Shown here piece by piece: positions 8,984 to 18,069 of a stretch of DNA of 64,000 nt. The stretch covers positions 1 through 64,000 of the forward strand of contig NZ_JARXRO010000015.1 of NCBI RefSeq assembly GCF_029887935.1, written 5' to 3'. The position numbers were made by a program, and so were the translations under genes. Numbering within the stretch: position 1 is the first letter of the stretch; each line of letters starts with the position of its first letter. The notes under the pieces are model-generated. The model was not told the DNA's origin. It saw only the letters and a list, made by a program, of their open reading frames with translations, and ran no database searches. This DNA comes from Luteimonas kalidii. GTDB lineage: Bacteria > Pseudomonadota > Gammaproteobacteria > Xanthomonadales > Xanthomonadaceae.

Positions 8984-10564
8984 ATGCGCACGCGGGGGCT
9001 CAACGTCCAACAGATCCTGCTCGGCCTCGCCCTGCTGGCGGCGCTGGTCTGGAACCTCGCGCACGCCGCGGAACTGCGCGCCGTGCAGCTGGACAGCGGC
9101 CCCACCGGGACCCGCGCCGAACTGCAGGTGGACCAGGAGGCCGAATACCGGCTCATCCATCTCCAGAATCCCGACCGCCTCGTCGTGGACCTGCCCGGCA
9201 GCCGCCTGGCCGGTGCCCTGGCGCTGCCGCGCGCGGCCGGGGTGGTGCGATCGGTCCGCAGCGGCCAGCCGGAGCCGGGCACCACCCGTATCGTGTTCGA
9301 CCTGGCTGCGCCGGTGGTGGCGCTCAAGCCGCGCTTCGAAGCCGGCCCGGGCGGCACGCGGCTGGTCATCGAATGGCCGGATGACGGCCCGGTCGACCCC
9401 ATCGCGCAGCTTGCCGCCGGCCGGACCGCCAGCGTCACGACCACCTCCGTTGCCGCCACTTCGCCGGCGGCGGCTCCTGCCGCGCCGTCCACGACCGAGG
9501 CGCCCCCGACGGCTGGATCCGTCCCGACGACAAAGCCGGATCCTGCCGCCGCTTCCGCCGCGGCGACCTCGCGTCTGGTCGCCGAACTGCGTGCCGCCGG
9601 CCAGGCCGCCCCCGCCCCCGCCCCGAATCCGGCATCGCCGCCGCAACTGCCGCCGACACACGATCCGTCGTTGCCGCGCGCGGTGCCGAACTCCACCCCG
9701 TCACCGGCCACGGTCGCCGCGGCCGTCGTGCCTGCGACGTCCCCGGTCGTGTCGCCGCCGCCAGCGGTGGAATCGCCCCCGCCGCCGGTGCGCGCGGTGA
9801 CCGGCGGCACCCGGCCGCTCGTGATCGCGATCGACGCCGGCCATGGAGGCCAGGATCCCGGCGCCATCGGACCGAGCGGCAAGCGCGAGAAGGACATCAC
9901 CCTGGCGATCGCGCGCGAGCTCGCGCGCCAGGTCAACGCCACGCCCGGCCTGCGCGCGCACCTGGTGCGCGACCGCGACGTGTTCATTCCGCTCAACAAC
10001 CGGGCCCGGCTGGCGCGCCAGGCCAAGGCCGACATGTTCATCTCGATCCACGCCGATGCGGCCGAGAACCGCAATGCGAAAGGCTCGTCGGTGTACGTGC
10101 TGTCGCTGCGCGGCGCGTCGTCGCAGCGGGCGCGCTGGCTGGCGGACAAGGAGAACGCGGCCGACCTGATCGGCGGCGTGCGCGCGCCGTCGAACGACAA
10201 CGTGCTGACCAACGTCCTGCTGGATCTTACCCAGAGCGGCCAGATGAAGGCCTCCGAGGACGCGGGCAACCACATCCTGTCGGGGCTCAAGCGCATCGGC
10301 AACAACCACAAGCCGCACATCGAGCGTGCGAACTTCGCCGTGCTGCGGACGTCCGACATGCCCGCGATGCTGGTCGAGACCGCCTTCCTCTCCAACCCGG
10401 AGGAGGAAAAGCGCCTGATCGACCCGAAGTTCCAGGGCACCGTGGCGCGCGCGATCCTGGACGGCGTGCACACGTATTTCTCCAGCCAGCCGCCTCCCGG
10501 CACGCTCTACGCCGCGCGGGCGGCAGGCGACCGGGTCGCCAGCGCTTCACCAGGCGGCCGCTGA
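8984..10564 (+). CDS. amiC: N-acetylmuramoyl-L-alanine amidase with AMIN domain
   Basis: Periplasmic zinc amidase that removes stem peptides from peptidoglycan during cell separation. From ATG 8984 the 525-aa protein has a signal peptide (hydrophobic core [12 protein letters not shown], cleavage near HAA), an AMIN domain for septal targeting (about 30-130), a long Ala/Pro/Thr-rich linker (about 145-275), and an Amidase_3 domain with [26 protein letters not shown] and LVETAFLSN (zinc ligands His/Glu/His and catalytic Glu). An in-frame TTG at 8948 would add 12 residues before the signal peptide and is less likely. It may also be called amiB; the subclass cannot be fixed from sequence alone. Confidence 0.92.
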   Translation: MRTRGLNVQQILLGLALLAALVWNLAHAAELRAVQLDSGPTGTRAELQVDQEAEYRLIHLQNPDRLVVDLPGSRLAGALALPRAAGVVRSVRSGQPEPGTTRIVFDLAAPVVALKPRFEAGPGGTRLVIEWPDDGPVDPIAQLAAGRTASVTTTSVAATSPAAAPAAPSTTEAPPTAGSVPTTKPDPAAASAAATSRLVAELRAAGQAAPAPAPNPASPPQLPPTHDPSLPRAVPNSTPSPATVAAAVVPATSPVVSPPPAVESPPPPVRAVTGGTRPLVIAIDAGHGGQDPGAIGPSGKREKDITLAIARELARQVNATPGLRAHLVRDRDVFIPLNNRARLARQAKADMFISIHADAAENRNAKGSSVYVLSLRGASSQRARWLADKENAADLIGGVRAPSNDNVLTNVLLDLTQSGQMKASEDAGNHILSGLKRIGNNHKPHIERANFAVLRTSDMPAMLVETAFLSNPEEEKRLIDPKFQGTVARAILDGVHTYFSSQPPPGTLYAARAAGDRVASASPGGR

Positions 10565-10601
10565 AGGACACGCGCGGAGCAACCGCGACGCCGCGCGCCG
10601 G

Positions 10602-10607
10602 TATCAT
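10602..10607 (+). promoter_or_regulatory. -10-like box directly before mutL
   Basis: TATCAT ends 6 nt before the mutL GTG start in the 49-bp amiC-mutL gap, with no Shine-Dalgarno sequence between. If used, the mRNA would be leaderless or nearly so. The -35 region is not recognisable. Confidence 0.35.
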
Positions 10608-10613
10608 GCGCAC

Positions 10614-12446
10614 GTGCCCATCCAGCAACTGCCCGACACCCTGATCAACCAGATCGCCGCCGGCGAGGTCGTGGAACGACCTGCGTCGGTGGTCAAGGAA
10701 CTCGTCGAGAATGCGCTCGACGCCGGCGCGGGGCGGATCGACATCGACCTCGAGGAGGGTGGCGTGCGCCTGGTGCGGGTGCGCGACGATGGCGGCGGCA
10801 TGGCGGCCGACGATTTGCCGCTGGCGGTGTCGCGCCACGCCACCAGCAAGATCGCCAGCCTCGACGACCTGGAGTCCGTGGCGACGCTCGGTTTCCGCGG
10901 CGAGGCGCTGCCGTCGATCGCGTCGGTGAGCCGGTTCCTGATCGCCACCCGGCGCGACGGCGACGCACACGGCGCGGCACTGGGCGTGGACGGCGGGCGC
11001 GTGGGGCAGGTGGCGCCGAAGCAGCAGCCGGTCGGCACCGTGGTCGAGGTCCGCGACCTGTTCTACAACGTGCCGGCGCGGCGCAAGTTCCTGCGCGCCG
11101 AGCGCACCGAGCTCGGCCACATCGAGGAATGGCTGCGCGCGCTGGCCCTGGCGCGTCCGGACGTGGAACTGCGTGTCACCCACAACGGCAAACCGTCGCG
11201 GCGCTACCGCGCCCTGTCCGAATCCGGCGCCGGACTGTTCACCGACGAGCGGCTGGCCGGGACGCTGGGCGAGGAGTTCGCGCGCCAGGCGCTGCGCATC
11301 GAACACGCGGGGGCTGGCCTGCGGTTGCACGGCTGGGTGGCGCAGCCCGGTTACTCGCGCGCCAGCGCCGACCAGCAGTACGTCTACGTCAACGGACGCG
11401 CGGTGCGCGACCGCAGCATCGCGCACGCCGTGCGCCAGGCCTTCGCCGACGTGCTCTACCACGGGCGCCAGCCTGCCTACGTGCTGTTTCTCGAACTCGA
11501 TCCCACCCGGGTCGACGTCAACGTGCATCCGGCCAAGCACGAGGTGCGGTTCCGCGACTCGCGCCTGGTGCACGATTTCGTCTACCGCACCGTACAAGGC
11601 GCGCTGGCGGCGACGCGCGCGGGCACCGCGCCTGCGTCTCCGGGCGTGGGGGCCAGCATGTCGCCGGCGGACCCTGCGCAGCGCCAGGCCGGGGGCATCG
11701 AGGACGCGCGTGCCCGGTCAGCCATGGGCGCGATGGCGCCGGGCGCGACCCACCAGGTCCCGATGCGGCTGCAGGTCGACGAGGCGAGGGCCGCGTATGC
11801 GGCCCTGTACGCCGGGGACCCCGGGCGCCCTGCGCTGCCGCGCGAGGATGCCGGCGCCGGCGTGCCGCCGCTCGGGTTCGCCATCGCGCAGCTGCACGGA
11901 ATCTACATCCTGAGCGAGGCGGCGGACGGCCTGATCGTGGTCGACATGCATGCCGCGCACGAACGCATCGGCTACGAGCGCCTGAAGACTGCACACGACA
12001 GCGAGGGGCTGCGTGCGCAGCCGCTGCTGGTCCCGCAGGCGGTGGCGGTGTCCGAACGCGAGGCCGACGTGGCCGAGCAGGAGGCCGGCACGCTGGCCGA
12101 ACTGGGCTTCGAGCTCTCGCGCGGCGGGCCGCAGTCGCTGCTGCTGCGCAGCGTGCCCGCGCTGCTGGCGCAGGGCGATATCGAGGCGCTGCTGCGCGAC
12201 GTGCTGGCCGACCTGCGCGAACGCGGCGAGAGCCTGCGCGTGCGCAGCGCGCGCGACGCGCTGCTCTCGACCATGGCCTGCCACGGCGCGGTGCGCGCCA
12301 ACCGCCGCCTCGGCATTCCCGAGATGAATGCGCTGCTGCGGCAGATGGAGGCGACGGAGCGCTCCGGACAATGCAATCATGGACGTCCGACCTGGGCGCA
12401 CTTCCCGCTGCCCGAGATCGACCGGTGGTTTCTGAGGGGGCGTTGA
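10614..12446 (+). CDS. mutL: DNA mismatch repair protein MutL
   Basis: MutL links mismatch recognition by MutS to strand removal. The 610-aa product has the GHKL ATPase motifs: [25 protein letters not shown] and TLGFRGEAL, plus PARRKFL. The C-terminal dimerisation domain carries [12 protein letters not shown] from residue 444, matching the metal-binding pattern DQHA(X)2E(X)4E except Gln to Met, and CNHGRPT from Cys587, matching the CPHGRP zinc motif of nuclease-type MutL. This suggests an endonuclease-active, MutH-independent protein. The start is GTG 10614, since the nearby ATG at 10606 is out of frame. A variable, Ala/Pro-rich linker lies around residues 330-410. Confidence 0.95.
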   Translation: MPIQQLPDTLINQIAAGEVVERPASVVKELVENALDAGAGRIDIDLEEGGVRLVRVRDDGGGMAADDLPLAVSRHATSKIASLDDLESVATLGFRGEALPSIASVSRFLIATRRDGDAHGAALGVDGGRVGQVAPKQQPVGTVVEVRDLFYNVPARRKFLRAERTELGHIEEWLRALALARPDVELRVTHNGKPSRRYRALSESGAGLFTDERLAGTLGEEFARQALRIEHAGAGLRLHGWVAQPGYSRASADQQYVYVNGRAVRDRSIAHAVRQAFADVLYHGRQPAYVLFLELDPTRVDVNVHPAKHEVRFRDSRLVHDFVYRTVQGALAATRAGTAPASPGVGASMSPADPAQRQAGGIEDARARSAMGAMAPGATHQVPMRLQVDEARAAYAALYAGDPGRPALPREDAGAGVPPLGFAIAQLHGIYILSEAADGLIVVDMHAAHERIGYERLKTAHDSEGLRAQPLLVPQAVAVSEREADVAEQEAGTLAELGFELSRGGPQSLLLRSVPALLAQGDIEALLRDVLADLRERGESLRVRSARDALLSTMACHGAVRANRRLGIPEMNALLRQMEATERSGQCNHGRPTWAHFPLPEIDRWFLRGR

Positions 12447-12448
12447 GC

Positions 12449-13405
12449 ATGGGCATGCGTGGGAGATGGACGGGCGTCGCGCTCGGTGTGTTGCTGGCGG
12501 GTTGTGGCGGCGGCGAGCCCGGGGACCGCGGCACGGGCGATGCATCCGCCGAGCCGGTGGGCGCCGATCCCGCCTTCGTGTCCGGGAATGAAGCCTGGCG
12601 CGCGCAGCGACGCGAACGCCTGCTCGAGCCCGACGGCTGGGCCAGTCTGATCGGCCTGCACTGGATCGAACTGCCGGCGCACTACGTGGGCAGCGGTGCG
12701 ACCAGCGGCATCCGCCTTGCCCGCGGTCCCGAGCGCATGGGTCTGCTGCAGCGCCAGGGCGGCAAGGTGTATCTCACGCCGGACGCCGATGCGGCGCTCA
12801 CCGTGGACGGTGCCCCCGCGAAGGGGCGCTTCGAACTGTTGCCCGATCTCTCAGGCACGCCGACGCTGGTCGGCTTCGACGAGGGCAAGGGGCAACTGGT
12901 GCTGGTCGATCGCGGCGGCCGCAAGGCGCTGCGGGTGCGCCACGCCGAGGCCGACACGCTCACCGGGCTGGGCCCGCTCGATTACTGGCCGGCCGATCCG
13001 GCGTGGCGGGTACAGGCGCGCTTCGTCGCCCACCCCGCCGGCAAGACGATCCCGATCATGGACATCCTCAGCCAGCAGCAGCCGCAGCCCAATCCCGGCG
13101 TGGTGGAGTTCGAACGCGGTGGCGCCAGCTATCGCCTCGAGGCGCTGGAGGGCGAGGACGGCGGGCTGTTCCTGGTGTTCGCCGATCGCACCAGCGGCCA
13201 CGAGAGCTACGCCGCCGGGCGCTACCTGTACACGTCGGCGCCGGCAGGCGATGGCACGGTGGAGGTCGATTTCAACCGGGCCTACAACCCGCCATGCGTG
13301 TTCACCGACTACGCCACATGCCCGCTGCCGCCCCCGGAAAACCGCCTCGACCTGGCCGTGACCGCGGGCGAGAAGAAATACGTGCGGCCGGGGCCTGCCA
13401 CCTGA
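12449..13405 (+). CDS. DUF1684 family lipoprotein
   Basis: A 318-aa predicted lipoprotein of the DUF1684 family, function unknown. The N-terminus is a lipoprotein signal (basic residues, VALGVLL, lipobox LLAGC with Cys19). The mature part shows family features: an EAWRAQRRERLLEPDGW opening, a beta-rich middle, and a C-terminal FNRAYNPPCVFTDYATCPLPP segment that is very conserved in DUF1684. It starts 2 bp after the mutL stop, so is probably translated from the same mRNA, though no role in repair is implied. An alternative start at 12455 would shorten it by two residues. Confidence 0.85.
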   Translation: MGMRGRWTGVALGVLLAGCGGGEPGDRGTGDASAEPVGADPAFVSGNEAWRAQRRERLLEPDGWASLIGLHWIELPAHYVGSGATSGIRLARGPERMGLLQRQGGKVYLTPDADAALTVDGAPAKGRFELLPDLSGTPTLVGFDEGKGQLVLVDRGGRKALRVRHAEADTLTGLGPLDYWPADPAWRVQARFVAHPAGKTIPIMDILSQQQPQPNPGVVEFERGGASYRLEALEGEDGGLFLVFADRTSGHESYAAGRYLYTSAPAGDGTVEVDFNRAYNPPCVFTDYATCPLPPPENRLDLAVTAGEKKYVRPGPAT

Positions 13406-13511
13406 CGCCGACGCCTGCAGCGCGACGGGACTGCCCACCGGCGGCCCGTTTCGTCACACCCGGCTCGCCGGGCATGTCCGGGATTTACCTCACCACCACC
13501 ATGGATGTCCG

Positions 13512-14477
13512 ATGAGATTCCAGCACGCGCGCGCGCCACGCCTGATCCGATCCCTCCTCGCGGCCACCGCACTCGTCGCGTTCGCCGGCGCGCTGCATGC
13601 CGACACCGCGCGCACCGATGCACCGGTGCCGCTGCTGTGGAAGGTCTCCGACGACGACAACGCGCTGTACCTGCTGGGGTCGTTCCATCTGCTCAAGCCC
13701 GACGACTATCCGCTGTCGCGTGACGTGGATGCCGCGTTCGCCGATGCGGAGAAGGTCGTGTTCGAGATCCCGCCCGAAGAGCTGGGATCGCCCGCGCTAG
13801 GCATGCAGATGGGGCAGGCCGCGCTGCGCACCGACGGCACCGGACTCGACAGCGAACTGCCGGCGGAGACCCGACAGGCGCTGGCGGAGTGGCTGGAGGC
13901 CAACGCGGCCGAACTGCAGAAGCTGCAGATGACGCCGCAGACACTGCAGCTGTTCGAGCCGTGGTTCGTCGGCCTGATGGTGGCGATCGTGGAGATGGGC
14001 AAGGCCGGGCTCGATCCGTCGCTGGGCCTGGACAGCAACCTCGCGCAGAAGGCCGCGCAGGCGGGCAAGCCGACCGGCGGACTGGAGACCGGGGTCCAGC
14101 AGATCGCGTTCCTCGACGGCATGGACCGGGCCGAACAGCTGCAGTTCCTGCAGGAGTCGCTGAAGACCGCGGACGAGGGTCGCGCGGAAATCGACAAGCT
14201 GCACGCGGCCTGGCGGCAGGGGGACGCGGAAGCGCTGTGGTCCGGCATGGCCGCGGAGATGCGCAAGCAGTTTCCGAAGCTCTATCACCGCATCAATGTC
14301 GAACGCAACGACGCCTGGGTGCCCAAGCTCGAGGCGAAATTGTCCGCGGCCGGCACGGACGACACGCTGGTCGTGGTCGGCGCGCTGCACCTGCTGGGCG
14401 AGGATGGCGTGGTGGAGAAGCTGCGCGCGAAGGGTTACGAGGTCCAGCGCATCTGTTCGGCGTGCCCGGTGCGGTAG
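13512..14477 (+). CDS. TraB/GumN family protein
   Basis: A 321-aa exported protein of the TraB/GumN (Tiki-like) family. It starts with a signal peptide (cleavage near residues 29-31, LHADTA). The mature protein begins with LLWKVSDDDNALYLLGSFHLLKP, the family's first conserved block with the GxxH motif, and ends with a second block VVVGALHLLGEDGVVEKL; these supply the putative metal ligands. Tiki relatives are metalloproteases, but activity of bacterial members is largely unproven, so function here is inference. The protein ends with a CSAC motif four residues from the C-terminus. The gene is 106 bp after the DUF1684 gene. Confidence 0.8.
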   Translation: MRFQHARAPRLIRSLLAATALVAFAGALHADTARTDAPVPLLWKVSDDDNALYLLGSFHLLKPDDYPLSRDVDAAFADAEKVVFEIPPEELGSPALGMQMGQAALRTDGTGLDSELPAETRQALAEWLEANAAELQKLQMTPQTLQLFEPWFVGLMVAIVEMGKAGLDPSLGLDSNLAQKAAQAGKPTGGLETGVQQIAFLDGMDRAEQLQFLQESLKTADEGRAEIDKLHAAWRQGDAEALWSGMAAEMRKQFPKLYHRINVERNDAWVPKLEAKLSAAGTDDTLVVVGALHLLGEDGVVEKLRAKGYEVQRICSACPVR

Positions 14478-14664
14478 GGCGTCAGCGCCTGGGTCACGCC
14501 ACCCGACGTGCTATCAAGGCGCGTCGAGGGTGCGTGGACACGCCGCCTTCCGACCGCGGACGCCTGGCGGGCGGCACGGGGCGAGTCGGGGTCTGAGCAC
14601 TGGGCCGGCCGTCGCGACGCGCTTGGCGGGTGCGCAGGCCATCGAGGCCTTCCCATCGGTGCGG

Positions 14665-15099
14665 TCAGATGTCCGCAGCGTCGCGTGCCGCGCCCGGGCG
14701 CAGTTCGATGCAGTCCACCGGGCAGGCCGGCACACACAGTTCGCAGCCGGTGCACAGGGGCGCGACGACCGTGTGCATCAGTTTGGAGCCGCCGACGATG
14801 GCATCGACCGGGCAGGCCTGGATGCACTTGGTGCAGCCAATGCAGTCGGCTTCCACCACCCACGCCACCTGCGGCGGTTTGCACGCGCCGCGGGCCCGGT
14901 CGTAGGGGCGGGCGGGCACGCCGAGGACGTGCGCGAGCGCACGTGCGCCCGCGTCGCCGCCGGGCGGACAGCGGTCCACGCCGGCCTCGCCGCGGTCCAT
15001 CGCCTCGGCATAGGGGCGGCAGCCATCGAAACCGCACTGCCCGCACTGCGTCTGCGGCAGCAGCCGGTCCAGCCGTTCGATGCGGACGGGGGCCGCCAC
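14665..15099 (-). CDS. RnfB-like iron-sulfur protein (orphan)
   Basis: A 144-aa soluble iron-sulfur protein. It has the RnfB-type [4Fe-4S] motif C-x2-C-x4-C-x16-C (Cys19, 22, 27, 44) followed by two ferredoxin clusters, [12 protein letters not shown] and [12 protein letters not shown]. RnfB/RsxB passes electrons within the membrane Rnf/Rsx complex, but this protein lacks the N-terminal membrane anchor and no rnfACDGE genes lie nearby. It starts at GTG 15099, 22 bp after metG on the same strand, an arrangement seen in Xanthomonas relatives. Likely an electron carrier; the partner is unknown. Confidence 0.8.
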   Translation of the reverse strand: MAAPVRIERLDRLLPQTQCGQCGFDGCRPYAEAMDRGEAGVDRCPPGGDAGARALAHVLGVPARPYDRARGACKPPQVAWVVEADCIGCTKCIQACPVDAIVGGSKLMHTVVAPLCTGCELCVPACPVDCIELRPGAARDAADI

Positions 15100-15121
15100 C
15101 GGAATCGGACGCGTGGCGCGC

Positions 15122-17239
15122 TCAGCGCACCGGCATGCCGGGCCGGGCGCCGGTGTCGGCGTCGAGCAGGGCGAGGGCGCCGGCGTCGAATCCGGCCGAG
15201 AGGATCATCCCCTCGCTGAGGCCGAAACGCATCTTGCGCGGCGCGAGGTTGGCGATGAACACGACATTGCGCCCGACCAGTTTCTCCGGCTCGGCGTAGC
15301 TGGCGCGGATCCCGGAGAAGATCTGGCGCTGGCCGAGCTCGCCGGCATCGAGCAGGAAGCGCAGCAGCTTGTCGGAGCCGTCGACGAACCCGCATTCGAG
15401 CACCTTGCCGATGCGCAGGTCGAGCCTGGCGAAGTCGTCGATGCCGACGTGCGCCGGCGCATTCTCCACCGACGCGGGCATGGGCGCCGGGGGCGTGGCG
15501 CCGGCGACGGCTGGCGCCACCGTGGCGGCGTCGGGCCTGGCGGCGAGTGTGTCCTTCGAGGCTTCGGTCATGGCGTCGATCTGCTTGGGGTCGATGCGGG
15601 TGAACAGCGGGGTGTAGACGTCGAGCGTATGGCCGGCGAGTTCGCTGAACCCTCCCGGCCGCAGTTCGACGCCGCCGAGGTAGTGCTCGACCCGCGCGAC
15701 GATGCCCGGCAGGATCGGCTTGAGCATGCCGGCGATATCGGCGAAGGCCTGCAGCGCGGTGCCGAGCACCAGGTGCAGGTCGGCGCGGCGGGCAGGGTCC
15801 TTGGCCAGCGCCCACGGCGCGGTCCGGGCGATGTATTCGTTGACGCTGTCCGCCGCCGCCATCGCGTTGCGCGCCACGGCGGCGAAATTGCCGAGTTCGT
15901 AGTCCTGCGGCGCGAGCAGGCACGCCTCGCGCACGCCGTCGCGTACGGCGCGTGCCTGTGCGTCCCAGCCTTCGCTCGTGCCAGCCGTCGTGTCGCCTGG
16001 CAGGACATTGTCGAAGTGGCCCTGGAGCAACCTGGCGCAACGGCTGGCGATGTTGACGAACTTGCCGACCAGATCGCTGTTCACGCGCGCCACGAAGTCG
16101 GACAGGTTGAGGTCGACGTCGTCCACGCCACCGGAAGACTTGGTGGCGAAGTAGTAGCGCAGCGCTTCCGGATCCAGGCCGCTCTCGAGGTAGGTGCGCG
16201 CCATGACGAAGGTGCCGCGTGACTTGGACATCTTGTCGCCATTGACCATCAGGTAGCCATTGACGTGCAGCCGTTCGGGCAGGCGCAGGCCGTTGCCCGC
16301 CAGCACCGCCGGCCAGAACAGGCCGTGGAAGTTGACGATGTCCTTGCCGATGAAGTGGCGCAGTTCGGCATGGTCGCCGGGCTGCAGCATCATTTCGAAC
16401 GCTGCCTCGTCGAAGCCGGGCTTGCGGCCGCTGCGGGCGAGCGCCAGCAGGCTCGACAGGTAGCCGATCGGCGCGTCGAGCCAGACGTAGAAGTATTTGC
16501 CCGGATGGCCCGGGATCTCGAAGCCGAAATACGGTGCGTCGCGCGAGATGTCCCAGTCGCGCAGGCCGCCCTCGGCGTCGATCCACTCGCGCAGCTTGGC
16601 CTTGACTCCGGGGATGCCGACGTCGCCCTGCAGCCAGTCGCGCAGCACGCTGGTGAAGTCGCCGACCTGGAAGAAGAAGTGTTCGGACGCACGCAGCTCG
16701 GGCGTCGCGCCCGAGACCACCGAGCGCGGGTTCTTCAGCTCGGTCGGCGAATAGGTCGCGCCGCAGTTCTCGCAGTTGTCGCCGTACTGGTCCTCGGTGC
16801 CGCACACCGGGCAGGTGCCCTTGACGTAGCGGTCGGGCAGGAACATCGCCTTGACCGGATCGTAGAGCTGCTCGATCGAGCGTCGCGCGATATGCCCGCC
16901 GGCCTCGAGCGTGGCGTAGAAGCGCTCGGTCAGCTCGCGGTTCTCGGCCGAATGCGTGGAGTGGTACCAGTCGAAGTCGACGGAGAAATCGGCGAAATCG
17001 CGCTGCTGGCTCGCCTGCGTGACCTGGATGAACTCCTCGGGCGCCACGCCGGCCTTCTCGGCGGCGAGCATGATCGGCGTGCCGTGGGTATCGTTGGCGC
17101 ACACGAAGTGCACCGTGCCGCCCGCCATGCGCCGCGCGCGCACCCAGATGTCGGCCTGGATGTAGCCGACCAGGTGGCCGATGTGCAGGTGGCCGTTGCC
17201 GTAGGGCAGGGCACTGGAGACGATCGCGGGGCGGGGCAT
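15122..17239 (-). CDS. metG: Methionine--tRNA ligase
   Basis: Charges tRNA-Met. The 705-aa protein has the class I HIGH motif (LHIGH, residues 18-22), a zinc-binding insert with CPVCG and CENCG, the KMSKS loop around residue 335, and a C-terminal EMAP/Trbp111-like tRNA-binding domain starting near [12 protein letters not shown], which also mediates dimerisation. Start ATG 17239 fits the conserved N-terminus [16 protein letters not shown]; the open frame runs 15 codons further up without support. The rnfB-like gene follows in the same orientation. Confidence 0.97.
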   Translation of the reverse strand: MPRPAIVSSALPYGNGHLHIGHLVGYIQADIWVRARRMAGGTVHFVCANDTHGTPIMLAAEKAGVAPEEFIQVTQASQQRDFADFSVDFDWYHSTHSAENRELTERFYATLEAGGHIARRSIEQLYDPVKAMFLPDRYVKGTCPVCGTEDQYGDNCENCGATYSPTELKNPRSVVSGATPELRASEHFFFQVGDFTSVLRDWLQGDVGIPGVKAKLREWIDAEGGLRDWDISRDAPYFGFEIPGHPGKYFYVWLDAPIGYLSSLLALARSGRKPGFDEAAFEMMLQPGDHAELRHFIGKDIVNFHGLFWPAVLAGNGLRLPERLHVNGYLMVNGDKMSKSRGTFVMARTYLESGLDPEALRYYFATKSSGGVDDVDLNLSDFVARVNSDLVGKFVNIASRCARLLQGHFDNVLPGDTTAGTSEGWDAQARAVRDGVREACLLAPQDYELGNFAAVARNAMAAADSVNEYIARTAPWALAKDPARRADLHLVLGTALQAFADIAGMLKPILPGIVARVEHYLGGVELRPGGFSELAGHTLDVYTPLFTRIDPKQIDAMTEASKDTLAARPDAATVAPAVAGATPPAPMPASVENAPAHVGIDDFARLDLRIGKVLECGFVDGSDKLLRFLLDAGELGQRQIFSGIRASYAEPEKLVGRNVVFIANLAPRKMRFGLSEGMILSAGFDAGALALLDADTGARPGMPVR

Positions 17240-17430
17240 GGAGGCGGGCGACGGCGAGGGGCCGCGATTATCGCATGACCCCACGCCTCTCCTGGCGTGC
17301 GTGCCGGCGCTGGTGTTCGTGCTTGTTCCGGGCCGTGCTCATGCGCTTATCCACCCATACGCTCACGGGCCCATGCGCTCACGGGCGTCGCGGACCGCCG
17401 GGAGCCCGCTGCTTCCCGCCGGCACGAGCA

Positions 17431-17476
17431 CAACCCGCGCGAAAGCGGGTTGCGCGAAGCCCGGCGCAGGCCGGGC
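17431..17476 (-). terminator. Two adjacent hairpins after the DUF2147 gene
   Basis: Two perfect inverted repeats lie side by side: arms 459-465/470-476 of the 17,4xx region (7 bp, GCAG loop) and 17431-17438/17445-17452 (8 bp, GCGAAA loop). They start about 20 bp beyond the DUF2147 stop on the minus strand. No U-tract follows, so this may be a factor-dependent terminator or simply an RNA-stabilising structure. Confidence 0.35.
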
Positions 17477-17497
17477 CGGCGGGGATGCCTGGGGCGG

Positions 17498-17923
17498 CTA
17501 CTGCCGCACCCAGACCTGCGACTTGCAGATGAAGGCGACGCAGCCCGAGACCTCGAGCTTGCCCCCGCCCTCGAGCAGTTCCATCTTCGACTTGTACACC
17601 TTGCCCTCGTCCGGCTTGAGGATCGTGCCGCCGGAATAGGCGTCGCCATCGGGCTTCATGCCGCGAATGATCTCCATCCCGGTGATCGGCTTGCCCTTGC
17701 GGTCGTCCTTGCACTTGTCGCAGGCCGGGTTCGGCCGGCTCGGAGCGAGCAGTTCGACGATCCGCCCGCTCAGCGTGCCGTTCGCGCCCTGGGTGATCTC
17801 CACGATCGACTTGGCCTGGCCGGTCTCGTCGTCGATGGTCTTCCAGCGGCCTTCGGCGGGGTCGGCGGCGGCCGCCTGCATGGGCAGCAGTGAAAAGGCC
17901 AGCAGGCAGATGTACTTGAACAT
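17498..17923 (-). CDS. DUF2147 family exported protein
   Basis: A 141-aa small exported protein. Signal peptide residues 1-20 (YICLLAFSLLPMQAAA, AxA cleavage), then a DUF2147 domain: EGRWKTIDDETGQAKSIVEI opening, a CDKCKDD cysteine pair, GMKPDGDAYSGGTILKPDEGKVY and a C-terminal SGCVAFICKSQVWVR strand. DUF2147 proteins are periplasmic beta-rich proteins of unknown function. Start ATG 17923 places the signal peptide at the N-terminus; the frame is open upstream without support. It stands alone between metG and the TonB-dependent receptor gene. Confidence 0.82.
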   Translation of the reverse strand: MFKYICLLAFSLLPMQAAAADPAEGRWKTIDDETGQAKSIVEITQGANGTLSGRIVELLAPSRPNPACDKCKDDRKGKPITGMEIIRGMKPDGDAYSGGTILKPDEGKVYKSKMELLEGGGKLEVSGCVAFICKSQVWVRQ

Positions 17924-18020
17924 GGTGCTCTCCGTACGCGGCATCCGCCGCTGTGGGCGAACCTTATACCGCATCGCATGGCGGGGACAGGTCTGTCCTC
18001 CCATCGCCATTCACCGGAAA

Positions 18021-18052
18021 GCAGGAAGCCCGACCAGGGCCGGGCTTCCTGC
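18021..18052 (-). terminator. Hairpin terminator after TonB-dependent receptor
   Basis: A perfect 12-bp inverted repeat (arms 18021-18032 and 18041-18052, 8-nt loop) begins 17 bp after the receptor stop codon. On the minus strand it is followed by only TTT, so the U-tract is short, but the long GC-rich stem at a gene end is good support. Confidence 0.6.
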
Positions 18053-18069
18053 GTCATCACGTCGGCGGT

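Noticed and set aside
14665-15099. Rnf/Rsx electron transport operon
   Set aside because: Only the RnfB-like gene is present; the neighbours are metG and a TraB-family gene.
16265-17278. Long plus-strand open frame opposite metG
   Set aside because: It is the complement of metG with no independent start signal or family match.
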